Shown in pieces: positions 35,496 through 46,659 of a stretch of 64,000 bases of DNA. How positions within the stretch are numbered: the stretch's first letter is position 1; each line of letters starts with the position of its first letter. The stretch is from NCBI RefSeq assembly GCF_027172205.1, contig NC_070611.1:43187479-43251478 (forward strand), written 5' to 3'. The notes under the pieces are model-generated. The model ran no database searches. It was not told the DNA's origin and saw only the letters and a program-made list of their open reading frames with translations. The DNA is from Podarcis raffonei. Lineage: Eukaryota > Chordata > Lepidosauria > Squamata > Lacertidae. Both the position numbers and the translations under genes were made by a program.

Positions 35496-38400
35496 GTGAG
35501 TAGAGCCGCGAAGGCAAGGGCTGCTCGGCTGCTGCGAGCGAGCGGAGGCTTGCAGGGGAGTCTTCAGGCCTCGGCCGCCGCTCCTCCGTCGGCCTCGGCC
35601 CGCTAGCGGGTGCCGGGGATCCCTCTGACAGCGGGGAAGAAAGGGAGGAGGAGGAGGAGGATCTGGAGAGCCAGGACGGCTCTTCTCCCGGCCACGCACA
35701 TGGTTCAGTGGGCTCCCTTCCTCATGCACATGATCGTGTAAGCCTTAGCCTTCAAGCACACCATTCTTCTGCTTAGCGTTTTCATGTGCTAAGCACTTCA
35801 TCTCATTTTATGAGAAAATTAGGGCAGATTACACTTTTGTAGCGCAAAAGGTGCATTTTAGAGTAAATGGGTTCAGGCCGTAGATGTTTCTACCTTTCCG
35901 ACAGCGAGATTGGTACTCTGCAAATTAGTGCTGTGCAACGAAATGGAAAACCAAACGTGCACGATGCTCAGTCGGTAGTCAGATATTCGTTATCTGACTT
36001 AGGTCAACGTACATGGGCCTTCCCTCTTTCCCACCACCCCTTATCCTCGCAGCAACACTGTGAAGGCGATAGGCTAAGAATGAATGGGTAACCCATGATT
36101 ACCTGGTGAATTTTATGTCTCAATGAGGATTTGAACCTAGAGCTCCACAGTCCTAGTCCAGTACTCCAAGCATGGAAACATACTGGTTTTAGAACTGAGC
36201 ATGTTGCAGGGCAAATAAAATAGATGCACTTGAATTTGGTGTGTGGGCCTGTGAGATAGGAGTGCATACCCAGAACACGCCAATGTTTAACCTCAGAAAT
36301 CCATGGTGGTTCTTCTTTTTTTACCTAAATATGTTTTTATTACCAAATTGATGGTCATTACATCTTAAGAGATTCCAAGGGCCAGTTTGGACATAACAAT
36401 TCTGCATAATAAAATAGGTCATTAAGCCAAGATCAAGCCTTACACCAGCACACTCCCTCTTTTCCTCCCCTGCACTAGCTTCAGGGCTTTTATTGCGGTT
36501 ACTTTAATTTTGATCTTAAAGACATCCTGATATGAAATCAAGATCAAAGTTATCATTCACAAGATCTGTTCTGGTTCTGTCATATGAAACTCTTCCTTGA
36601 GGAGCTTTTGAATACTTCATAAGATTTAGAGCATATTTAAAAATCTTACTTTTTAGAAAAGCTTTTTATGTGCCTTAGTTCTGTGTTTGCCATTTTAATT
36701 CTCAGCTTAATTTAATGTATTTTAGCCTATTATGACAGTATTGTTTGATATACCACTTTTGAGTTCATGTGTTAAGAAAATGGTATTAAGTATCTTAAAG
36801 TAACAAAACATGGTTTATTTTACGATAAATAGTATATTTCACAGCACACTGCAGATTGTAGACAGTTTCCAGCAAATAAGGTTGGAAAATAGACAAATAA
36901 AAAATCTGTTAAAAATAAATACCGTATTTTTCGTCCCATAGGACGCTCCGTCCCATAGGACGCACCTAGGTTTTTTGGGGGGAAATAAAGGAATTTTTTT
37001 CCCCTTTATTTCCCCCCCAAAAGCAGGTCGGGGAAACCGAACCAGGTCGAGGAACAGCGGGATGGCGGCGCTGCGCCTCCCTGCTGTCCCCCGAGCTTGT
37101 GGGGCTGGCCGATGTCTACCCGGCGAGGTGAGCGCTCTGCTTCAGGGCGCCCCGCCCGCCAGGTGGCAGGCTGCTATCCACAGCGTGGGGAGCCCTGCGG
37201 GGAACTCCTGCAGGGCTCTCCACGCTGCGGATGTCTGTCCGGCGCGCGGGGCGCTCTGCTTCAGGGCGTCCTGCCCGCCGGGCGGCAGGCTGCTATCCGC
37301 AGCGTGGGGAGCCCTGCGGGGAACTCCTGCAGGGCTCCCCACGCTGCGGATGTCTGTCCGGCGCGCAGGGCGCTCTGCTTCAGGGTGCCCTGCGCGCCGG
37401 GCGGCAGGCTGCTATCCGCAGCGTGGGGAGCCCTGCGGGGAACTCCCGCAGGGCTGCCTAGGCTGCGGATGTGTTCCCGAAGCGCCAGGCGCCCTGAAAG
37501 CAGAGCGCCCGACGCTCCGGGAAGCAGGCTGCTATCCGCAGCCTAGACATCCCTGCGGGAGTTCCCCACAGGGCTCCCCACGCTGCGGATGTCTTCCTGA
37601 AGCCTGGAGAGCGAGAGGGGTCGGTGCACACTGACCCCTCTCGCTCTCCAAGCTTCAGCGAAAGCCTGCATTCGCCCCATAGGATGCACCCAGATTTCCC
37701 CTTCATTTTTGGAGGGGGAAAAGTGTGTCCTATAGGGCGAAAAATACGGTAATGTAAAATCTGGTGATATACAGTAATTCATAATCAAATTAGCTTGCTC
37801 AGAATGGTTACAAAATTCTTTAATAACCATTGATTTTTACAAGGAATTGAAATGTACACCAGATTAGGTCAATGGAACAAGATCCACCAGCATCACAGAA
37901 ACTTCAGCATCTTTCCCCCTCCTGTCACCACCTGCTGTCACAATCATCATTGCAGAAAAGAACATTTGTCTTGCTGACTCTTCTTTTTTCCTCTTTTAGG
38001 AACTTTACTCTTGTTGGCCACCATGTTTGTGTTAGTGGAGATGACAGATACTGTGCGGATTCCTCCATGGCAGTTTGAAAGGAAGCTTAATGATGCTATC
38101 ACTGAAGAGTTGAATAAGAAGTTAGCCAATAAGGTAAAGCTTAAGTGTTGTAGACCATGACGGCTGACTAAAGTTTTTTAATGGGCAACTATTGTAAATG
38201 TGAAGATTTTTAGAAACAGACCAGTTTGTTGATTGAAAGTAGCCTCTGTGGCTTAGTGTTAATAAAGAGTATAATGTCACATGTAATACTAGGCATGATG
38301 CAAAATCACATAACTTAACTGGTGTATTTGCAGTGGCCACAGTAGTTTGCACACCTATGGAAAAAGTACCAGATTTTGACCAATCTAAATTCAGTATCCA

Positions 38401-41400
38401 AGTGAGATGCAATGTAGTGTAAGACTGGAAAGTAAATGGGAGGCAAAAAATAAGTAGAAACTAGAACTGAGGCATCCGTTTAGGAAACACACTCAAATTT
38501 CTTCTTAATTATCTCATCTTTCCCTACTGCTTTTGCCAGTTGAGGCCGGCACGTATAAATAATTTTCTGCTAAACAATTATTTTGAATCAGTTCACCAGT
38601 TTGGTTCATCTGCACAGCTTTCCTTGTGCATGAACTCTGGCATATTGTTTCAGGAAGGCTTAACACATTTCCTCTAGTTGCTGGAATTTATTGCTCTCCG
38701 GATTTTGTCTTCCCCACCCCCAAACAGGTTGTGTATAATGTTGGGCTCTGCATCTGCCTTTACGACATCACAAAACTGGAAGATTCCTACATATTCCCAG
38801 GAGATGGTGCATCACATACAAAAGGTTTGCCTCTTATTCTTCTTAATATGAGCGCTTTGGATTGGTAGGAGAGTTGACAACCACAAAATCTGAGAGGTGC
38901 CTAAAGCAATATGAACATGAGTAGACAGCACTACAGTACTTTAAGATCTCTATTTTCTTCATGTGGGAATCTACGTTTTGCTGGTAAAGCAAAAGATACT
39001 TTCTGTAGCAAATACATTTGGGAACTGCTTCATAGGCAGAAATCAGAAGAAGTCCCTTTTACTTCATTTAATCCTTAGAACTTGCTATCCCTTAGGAGAG
39101 TTGTGGTGACACACTAGGTATGCTGCAGTACCACATTTTCTTACCTGTTGCTAATATTCTCAAGGAGGTAGGCTTGTTCTACATGTTTATATATTGATGA
39201 TCTAGGCTGCAGAAATGGAAATATGATATGCTGACCTATGGCAGGGTTGGGGAGCAACTTCAGCAGGAGGACTAGATCCAGAAGTGACCAGCCCTCCATG
39301 AGCCACTTTGACAGGTGGTCACTTTATTGGTCACGCCTATTGCTTAGACATATCTCCTGTGTAGGATCTGATGTGCAGGCACACATTAAAAATCATGATA
39401 TAAATAGCTTGCAGTACCACGGTGTATATGCCAACTTTGGAAGCAAGTTTACAATGGGACAATCCCAAGTAAGTGGGTGCCGGATGCAGCTTAGGCTTTG
39501 TTTTTGGAATCACATTTGGAAAAGCAGGGTTCCTGTGCCTTTAAAAGCTGCGTCTCAACTATCAGGTCTAGCAAGACATAGTTGATTTCCAATAGTAAAC
39601 ATGAGGCTGCCGGGGGGTGTTTTACCCATGCACCACATGGCAGCCATGTTGTGTTATTCCGTGTCCCTCCATGGCAGCCATTTTGTAACTAGTGCCAACA
39701 GGGCTCTCAAAATTCAAAATGTGACAATTGGTCAGAAAAGGTTGGTGATCCCTGTCTTAAATTCTCAATTTATCACAATGTTCTCCTTTAGAATGCTGAC
39801 GGATTTATCAGTCATGGAATGGTGACAGTATATTACTTGCAATGTGCATAATATGTACCTTTATGCTCCTGCATAAATGACACTTGTTATCCTCTCCCTT
39901 GACTTTTTTGCTATTTTTTTATTAATCAGTTTCTTACGGAAAATGAAAGGTACTGACAGACTTTTTCCAGTGTGTATTTCAGTTGTTCACTCTAGAAACT
40001 GCTGGTGTCTTGACCTTCATTTATCTTGTACATCTAATATCTGACAAGACAAATCTAAAAGACCACTTGGGTGCAAACAGGGCCACTCTAATCTTCATTT
40101 CCCTTACTGCTGCAGTTCACTCAGCACTGTCCTATTTGCTCTAGTTACCGATCAAAACAAGTCTATTTTCAGTCTGCCAGGCTTGCAGAATCTCAAAAAG
40201 CTGACACAGCTGCCCAGAAACTGGACTGATATGCTATGCACATCATTAGAGCAATGACATAGAAGCATAGATTGAAAGCATAGTTTTCCTTAGGATTTCT
40301 CAGACAGTTTTTGGAAGACGGAGAGGTGCAATTAATGATGTGCGACTTTGAAATTCTTAGTCCCCTAAACATGTGTTTCTCCACTTGTACATCCAGCTGT
40401 GTGCATGTCTGAGTGAAGATACTGGATTTTGTCAAGTAGAGAAGGTCAGAAGCAAGTGCCAACTCCACCCACCCATGCTTTGCCAGTACTGTGGTACCTC
40501 AGGTTAAGTACTTAATTCGTTCCGGAGCTCCGTACTTAACCTGAAACTGTTCTTAACCTGAAGCACCACTTTAGCTAATGGGGCCTCCTGCTGCTGCTGC
40601 TGCTGCGCCGCCGGAGCACGATTTCTGTTCTCATCCTGAAGCAAAGTTCTTAACCTGAAGCACTATTTCTGGGTTAGCAGAATCTGTAACCTGAAGCATA
40701 TGTAACCCAAGGTACCACTGTATCATGGTTTTGGGTCTTTTGGTTCTGCCCTGCATTTACTACAGCATTTACACCTTCCCATTGGAGGTCATGTCCTATA
40801 TTTAAAGAGACAAAACCCTTATGCTTCTGTTAAACAACAACTACAAACATTTTGCCACACTTGCTTTGGTGATTGTAGGAACAGTCACTGAAACTTAGGA
40901 GGTTTTGGCTTGAAATGGGAGTACCACTGTATGGTGGTATTTGAGCCTGCTCAGCCCATTCATTATTTATCCAAGTTTTTTCAGAAACTAGTAAATAGCA
41001 AAATGCTAGTACAGTCATACCTCGGGTTACAGATGCTTTGGGTTGCGCAATTTTGGATTTGGAAGTACCAGAATGGGTTACTTCCGGGTTTCTGCGCATG
41101 CGCAGAAGTGCCAAATCACAACCCGTGCAGACCCGACACTGTGGGTTGCGGAAGTGCTTCCCGCACGGATCACGTTCGCAACCCAAGTGTCCACTGTATT
41201 GGATTGTTATTTTAGCGGTCCATAGGGAGGGAGTGAATAGTGACTTGTTCAAGCAGCATGTTGTGTTGCTTTTTTCTTTTTCAGTGCATTTTCGGTATGT
41301 TGTGTTTCACCCCTTTCTGGATGAAATTTTGGTTGGAGTAATAAAAGGCTGCAGTCTGGAAGGAGTTCGGGGTAAATTTTAACTTTTACTAGTAATTCAC

Positions 41401-44400
41401 CAAATAATCACAGGAATATTGTGGGTAGGACTGCAGTGGGTGTCTAGAATTATGAAATATTATACCAAGATAACCAGTAGATATGTCTCAAAAGAAAGAC
41501 TGTTCTATTAAAAAAGTTTGAAGTTACTATGGTTAAGATGTTTGGAATCACTCCTTAGTAGCAGCAATACATTGCCAAAAGAACTGAACTTCAGTTTCTT
41601 TTCTGAAAAATAAATAAGTAAAAATAAGTCAATATAGAACGAAAGGTGGAAAAACATATTTGAGGCTTAAAGTTCTCCTTTATTGCCCTGATGGATATTC
41701 CAATTCTGCATTTATTAAATTTACAGTACAGCAGAAAGAATGCTGGACATAGGTTCAGATTCCTTATTGGACATGCCACTAGGTGATGACATGGGGAAAG
41801 CGTAAATTCTAGGAGTCACATTGCATCCATCTTGCTTCTTTATTAATCTGAACTTCTTTTTTTGTAGTTTCACTTGGGTTCTTTGATGACATCATCATTC
41901 CTCCAGAATCCCTACAGCAACCTGCCAAGTTGTATCCTCTAAACAGCTCCATGATGCTGGATAGCTAAAGATGTATAATATGAAAGCTACTTCCCTTCAG
42001 ATGGAGTCTGTTTTTACTTAATGCAAAACCCCCTATGAGTATGTTACAAAACGTTCCAGTAGATTGTCCGTTATTTAATGCTAGACTAATAATAATAATA
42101 ATAATAATTTTTTATTTATACCCCACCCTCCCCAGCCAAGGCTGGGCTCAGAGCGGCTTACAAGCAATAATAAAAACAAGATGAATGATTACAAGTTAAA
42201 AACAAAAATAAAATACAACATTAAAATAATGGAACATTAAAATATTAAAATGTAGCCTCATCGCAGGAGGAGAAGGAAAAGAAAAAAGAAAGAGAGGGAG
42301 GGAGGAAATCAAATTGGCTCCAAGCCAAAGGCCAGGTGGAACAACTCTGTCTTACAGGCCCTGCAGAAAGAAATCAGATCCTGCAGGGCTCTGGTCTCAT
42401 GAGGCAGAGCGTTCCACCAGGCCGGAGCCAGAGTTGAAAAGGCCCTGGCTTTGGTTGAAGCCAATCGTAACTTCCTTAGGGCCTGGGACCACAAGGGTGT
42501 TGTTATTTATGGACCTTGAGGCTCTCCGTGGGGCATACCAGGAGAGGCGGTCCCATAGGTATGAGGGTCCTAGGCCGTGAAGGGCTTTAAAGGTCAAAAG
42601 CAGCACCTTAAATCTGACCCTGTATTCCACCGGGAGCCAGTGGAGCTTGAAAAGCACTGGGTGAATATGCTCCCATGGCAGAGACCCCGTGAGGAGCCTC
42701 GCTGCAGCATTCTGTACCCGCTGGAGTTTCTGGGACAGCTTCAAGGGCAGCCCCGCGAAGAGCAAATTACAGTAGTCAAGCCTGGAGATGACCGTCGCAT
42801 GGATCACTGTGGCCAGGTCAGGGCGGGAAAGGTAAGGGACCAACTGCTTGATGCGGCAAAGGTGGAAAAATGTCCCCTTGGCTGTTGCTGTAACTTGCGC
42901 CTCCATGGAAAGGGAGGCGTCAAGGATTACACCCAAACTCTTAATGGAAGGCAATGGCACTAATTGGGCCCCCGCAAGAGAAGGGAGTTGGTCCCTCATC
43001 CCCATGCCATCCCGACCTAGCCATAGGACCTCTGTCTTCGAAGGATTTAGTTTCAATCGGCTCCCACGAAACCATCCAGCCACAGCTTCCAAGCATCTGG
43101 TCAGTGTGTTCGGGGCCGAGTCGGTGTGGCCATCCATCAGCAGATAGAGCTGAGTGTCTTAACATTAAGTCACTATTCCACAGCTCAGGAAAGCATCCAT
43201 ATAATTTTTGAACTGGGTGTATCCAACACTTTCACAATGGATCTTTCATTTACTCTCATCCCTGCCCCCCCCCCAAGCTTATTTAGAGAGGAATTATCAG
43301 ACATTGTGAGCTGTGTTATCTGGTGCTGCAGGTGTAAGAGGTCAGGGTTGCAGGGCACAAGATTCGTCCACCTAATCTTGGGCAACCTCCGAGGGCACAA
43401 ACTCTGTGGCCATGGATGGATGCAGGCTTCAATGTTTGACAGGGCCCCCAGACTCTGTAGGGAAGCTTTGTGGAAACTGTTGGGGAAGAGAAAAAGAGCC
43501 ATTGCACAAAGCTGCCTTCTACTTGCACATTGGATACAACCCAAAGATTAGTTGGGTTGAGGGAAGTGGTATGAAGGGCATTAATAGGAAAGAGATCAGT
43601 TAAGGTTTGGTATGCGGCAGTCCAAGTCAAATGTCTTATTTGTTTCCATCCTGAGACCTGTGGCTAGTTGCTGGATTGAATTCAATTTTCTTGCTGCATA
43701 ACACAAGAGACATTTATTAGCAGATCTAGCATGGTCTGTGTTCTGTGAGAAAACCTTGCACAGGGGACAGTGAAATGCGTTTTCCAGAATGCATTTAGGA
43801 TAATTTGCAGCAGAAAATTTTCCATTGCTGTAGAGAGTGATCTAATTTACCATGCTTATTTTACTTGTACTGTATTTAGTTAAAAAGCTGTGAGAGCCAA
43901 TCTCAGAAAAGGGATTTCATACTTGAATTTGAACTTCTATGCCTTCTTATCGCACTGTTGCCTTAACTCTCTATGTGCCCAGTGATGAAGCAGAACAAGT
44001 ATGGGTTTGGGAATATGAGACCGAAGAAGGAGCCCATGACCTGTATATGGATACAGGAGAGGAAATCCGTTTCCGGGTGGTTGATGAAACTTTCATTGAC
44101 ACATCCCCAACAGGCCCAAGCTCTGCAGAGCCCTCCACCTCTAGTGCCACAGAGGAGGTGCAGAAGAAGGAAGCCCCCTACACACTAGTGGTAACTATTT
44201 AACACTACTCCTTTCTACATAGGCTTTTGAAATATCCTTTCACTACCTAAAAGTAGTCACATAGGATGTAGACCTTATTCTTTTAACTATTTATAGTTGT
44301 GAGGAAAGGATATGTGAGGATTTCTAAGTGACCTCAGAATGAAAAACTCAGAATTCAGAGAATACTGCAGATTAAATGGATAATCCAGATTTTCATGTGC

Positions 44401-46040
44401 TAAATTCTAACATATATTCTTTCTCTGTGCAGGGATCTATCAGTGAACCTGGTCTGGGTCTCCTATCCTGGTGGACAAACAGTTAGCCAAAGGGAGAGAC
44501 TTCTACAAGATGGGCATTTACCAGATTGGAAAAGCCAGTGTGTGCATTTTTCTCTCCTTAGAAAGCAACTGCAGAATGGAAACACTGTGTTTCTATTTCT
44601 ACTTTACCCTAGTTTTGAAGTAGATGATGAGTGGGAACATGCAGTGTGATGTCATCAACACAGAATATTTGCATACCATGGCCCTGTCAACAAACTGGTG
44701 GTTCTGATCTTTCTATACCTAGCAGAACTGGGTACAAGAACCTAAGAAGAATCTGCTACCCTAGAAGAAATTTGAGACAGACCTTGTGTTTAAAGCAGAT
44801 GCAAGAAGAAACTTTGAAGAACTTCAGTCTAGAAGAAACCAGTAGTGATTTGAGAGGTGGAGAGGAATGGTGTTATGAAAGCTTGCAGTCATTTTACTGA
44901 ATCCCTCTTGTTCCTTTTCCCCATTTGGATGGATGTGTTTCTGACAGTGGAGGAAATTCATGCCCTGGCTTTTAAAGGTCACATACTGATAAGGAAGACT
45001 AGGGCAAGGGTAAGAATCGAATCTATATAGCCATCAGACTGCCTCCAGTGGGTCCTCCTGAATATCTTGGAACTATTTGCTTAACCCTGGCAAATTCAGT
45101 GAGCCACTGTACTTGCAGAACACTCTAATAACGGGGTTAGTAAGTCTGCAGTGTTTAGAGAGCAAACAAACCTTGTTAGCTGCTCTTCTTAATCTTGCTG
45201 TCTTCCATGAAAACATGTGGTTTGAGTTTGTTTTTAGCTTAGAAATGTAGATGGATTATAGCCTTTTTTCCTCTACATAACAAAATTCTAATGCAAGTTG
45301 CTGTAGATGTGAATGACATCTCGAAACTCAACAACTTTTGTTGACTTTCTGTATAAGGAGGCAGATATTCACATCTTGAAGTAGATAATTCTTCCTTGGG
45401 TGTTGAATAGGAGTGCAAACATAGACAATGGCCATTCAGTTTTTGGTCTTTGACTGCATTGTAGTGGAAAATATAGAACATTGGGCAGCAGTGCAAAAGG
45501 CACACAAAGACACAATTACAATACACAATAAAAACATTCCTACGGCATCATAGGACTATACATGTGGACCACTAATGAGAAAAGCAAAGCTAGGACTACC
45601 AGAGCATCAGGTAATAAATATAGCTCTTCATTTTAAGAAGGGCTTTTGACGTACATGTCTTCTATGGTAACATACTTGAATAGAGCCTGCTTTTTGATGG
45701 CAATATATTTGGCTTACAAGTGCACCGGTGAAGCCGCTCTGCCTTGGCTGTTCCTGCTTCAAGGCCTTGATTGGAGGTTTTAATGCTGCTGTAACCCACT
45801 GAGGGTCGTGCAGGACATCTGCTTCTGATGTTCCTATGCGAGGTGATTACTGCAGAGCCAGTGTTTTTCTAATAAATATTGCTAGTGTATAATGGCTGGA
45901 ACAGCAGCTTTGGTTATAAAGGATATATGAGTTAACTATACAGCCAGAGAAGTGGCAATGCAGGTTTTTGACTGCTTTTCAATGAAAGCCTCCTGAAATG
46001 GAGGTACCTGAAGTTCCAATAAACTTTGCACTGGTTTAAA
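35281..46040 (+). CDS. POLR3H: POLR3H, RNA polymerase III subunit RPC8 (whole gene span)
   Basis: POLR3H encodes the RPB7-like stalk subunit of RNA polymerase III, which pairs with CRCP/RPC9 and helps initiation on tRNA and 5S genes. Coding parts: 38023-38133, 38728-38824, 41285-41371, 41868-41931, 43983-44190, 44433-44486; all introns are GT-AG and phases agree, giving 206 residues (human 204). The start ATG lies in a perfect Kozak context (GCCACCATG). Residues ~1-70 are the RPB7 N-terminal fold ([20 protein letters not shown]); residues ~80-200 form the OB/S1-like domain ([40 protein letters not shown]), ending [11 protein letters not shown]. An acidic/serine linker near residues 163-180 differs from mammals, as usual. 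A noncoding first exon ends at 35495. Introns rule out a retrocopy, and no break is seen. Confidence 0.96.
36035..36185 (-). mobile_element. MIR-like SINE, reverse
   Basis: TTATCCTCGCAGCAACACTG and GAGGATTTGAACCTAGAGCT follow the order of a reversed MIR/CORE-SINE. POLR3H intron 1. Confidence 0.5.
36922..37749. mobile_element. TA-flanked non-autonomous DNA element with minisatellite core (copy 2)
   Basis: The same terminal repeats (CCGTATTTTTCGTCCCATAG at the left, complement at the right) and TA at 36920-36921 and 37750-37751. The right arm (GAGAGCGAGAGGGGTCGGTG ... GCGAAAGCCTGCATTCGCCC) matches copy 1, but the core is a different, tandemly repeated GC-rich sequence. No transposase. It lies in POLR3H intron 1. 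Confidence 0.8.
37110..37600. repeat. Four tandem ~119-base hairpin units
   Basis: The marker CTGCTATCC(A/G)CAGCGTGGGG occurs at 37171, 37290 and 37409, with a related start (CTGCTATCCGCAGCCTAG) at 37529: spacing 119, 119 and 120. Each unit contains an inverted repeat, CAGCGTGGGGAGCCCTGC against GCAGGGCTCCCCACGCTG, so each can fold into a stable hairpin. Confidence 0.85.
38000..38133 (+). CDS. POLR3H: POLR3H exon 2 (first coding exon)
   Basis: Coding starts at 38023 and gives 37 codons, [10 protein letters not shown]...KKLANK, ending in phase 0 at a GTAAAG donor. The acceptor is a good polypyrimidine tract ending TTTTAG. This exon covers the start of the RPB7-like N-terminal domain. Confidence 0.95.
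38728..38824 (+). CDS. POLR3H: POLR3H exon 3
   Basis: Reads [20 protein letters not shown] through GASHTK and ends in phase 1 before a GTTTGC donor. Very close to mammalian POLR3H. Confidence 0.95.
40499..40720. mobile_element. Tigger-like MITE (copy 2)
   Basis: The same family, opposite orientation to copy 1, with TA at both ends. The middle carries a short CTG run (GCTGCTGCTGCTGCTGCGCC). POLR3H intron 3. Confidence 0.75.
41012..41196. mobile_element. Tigger-like MITE, variant with NRF1 palindrome
   Basis: Ends CAGTCATACCTCGGGTTAC and TGTCCACTG with TA on both sides. The core differs from the other copies and is self-complementary around TCTGCGCATGCGCAGA (41091-41106). POLR3H intron 3, about 90 bases before exon 4. 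Confidence 0.7.
41285..41371 (+). CDS. POLR3H: POLR3H exon 4
   Basis: Reads [20 protein letters not shown] then KGCSLEGVR and leaves one base at the donor (GTAAAT). This is the first strand set of the OB domain. The preceding 2.46 kb intron contains two Tigger-like MITEs. Confidence 0.95.
41868..41931 (+). CDS. POLR3H: POLR3H exon 5
   Basis: A short exon of 64 bases reading [20 protein letters not shown] then K, ending in phase 2 before GTATCC. Nearly identical to mammalian protein. Confidence 0.94.
42088..43165 (-). mobile_element. L2/CR1-type LINE, 3' part
   Basis: On the minus strand, 42397-43137 is an open frame of 246 codons with the end of a reverse transcriptase: [76 protein letters not shown]. 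The C-terminal tail ([20 protein letters not shown]) continues in another frame at 42309-42494, so one frameshift is present near 42490. The 3' tail is a TAA repeat at 42089-42109. It is 5'-truncated and lies in POLR3H intron 5. Confidence 0.87.
42089..42109. repeat. (TAA)n tail of the LINE
   Basis: Seven TAA units at the 3' end of the reverse LINE in POLR3H intron 5. Confidence 0.85.
43983..44190 (+). CDS. POLR3H: POLR3H exon 6
   Basis: Reads [20 protein letters not shown], then [20 protein letters not shown], a serine/threonine-rich linker, and KKEAPYTLV. Phase 0 at the GTAACT donor. The intron before it (41932-43982) carries a LINE fragment of about 1.1 kb in reverse orientation. Confidence 0.95.
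44433..46040 (+). CDS. POLR3H: POLR3H exon 7 (last 17 codons and 3' untranslated region)
   Basis: Coding ends at the TAG at 44484-44486 after [17 protein letters not shown], the conserved C-terminus. The rest of the exon is untranslated. AATAAA signals occur at 45871-45876 and 46018-46023; the second is followed by a T-rich stretch, so the transcript probably ends near 46040. Which signal is used is an inference. Confidence 0.85.
46018..46023 (+). terminator. Candidate POLR3H poly(A) signal
   Basis: A canonical AATAAA about 1.53 kb after the stop codon, just left of a T-rich stretch. A second AATAAA at 45871-45876 is an alternative. Confidence 0.5.
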
Positions 46041-46100
46041 TCTTCTATTTTATTGTATAGTGCTGCCTAAAAGAATTTACAGTTTTGTGTGATGGTGACA

Positions 46101-46645
46101 TGTGATGCCGGAAAAATCCGAGGGCTCCCTTGGACAAAAAGTAAAGACACCAACCAGGATAACTTGGGAGCAAAACAGCAGCCTGTAGGCTTGGCCTTTA
46201 TTGAACTGTTGCAACAGGGTGTTCCCCTCACTTGCAAGAGAGAGGAAAGACCCAGAAAAATAGTGTGCAAGGTCTTATAAAAACTTTTTGAAATTCCCCT
46301 CCTCTAGGTCAAGCCCACCCCCAGAAACATCATGCATACATTACAGAAAGGAGGGGTTGAGGGAGGAGTTGGTGGTAACCTGAGTGTCTTGTCACCTGGC
46401 TAGTTCCTCCTTTCCTCCCTCCCCATGAGTCACTTCCAGGAGACAAAGGGGAGTTTGCAGTTTCCTGCCCCCAGAGGGAAGATCTGATCATTGTCCTTTG
46501 TTTCAGTCCATGCTGAATCCACTCCCATATGCAACTTCTTTGTGATCTAGATTGTCTTCTGTCTGGGATCATCAGGGTTGGCATAGCAACTGGGCAGGGC
46601 TCCTGTGGATGTGCTGAGACGGTGAAGGGATTATGGCTGACCAGG
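46101..46645 (-). mobile_element. Probable solo LTR (family uncertain)
   Basis: Read on the minus strand, this stretch has a TATA-like TTTTTATAAG at 46272-46281 (complement) and an AATAAA about 70 bases further on (46196-46201), the spacing expected of an LTR promoter and poly(A) signal. The minus-strand end is GGCATCACA. No internal retroviral sequence flanks it. Family, exact edges and age cannot be set from this copy; it could be another repeat type. Confidence 0.4.
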
Positions 46646-46659
46646 ACCAAGCCACCCCC

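Noticed and set aside
37110-37600. CRISPR-like array
   Set aside because: Units are ~119 bases, contiguous and without unique spacers, in a vertebrate transposon.
36975-37634. Open frame of 219 codons with repeated [21 protein letters not shown] blocks
   Set aside because: The repetition simply reflects the 119-base tandem array; frames are open on both strands, and no transposase or host protein is recognisable.
42397-43137. Minus-strand frame of 246 codons as a possible host gene
   Set aside because: It is the reverse-transcriptase end of an L2/CR1-type LINE.
38023-44486. POLR3H as a processed retrocopy in a new place
   Set aside because: It has five introns between coding exons plus a 5' untranslated intron, all with proper splice sites.
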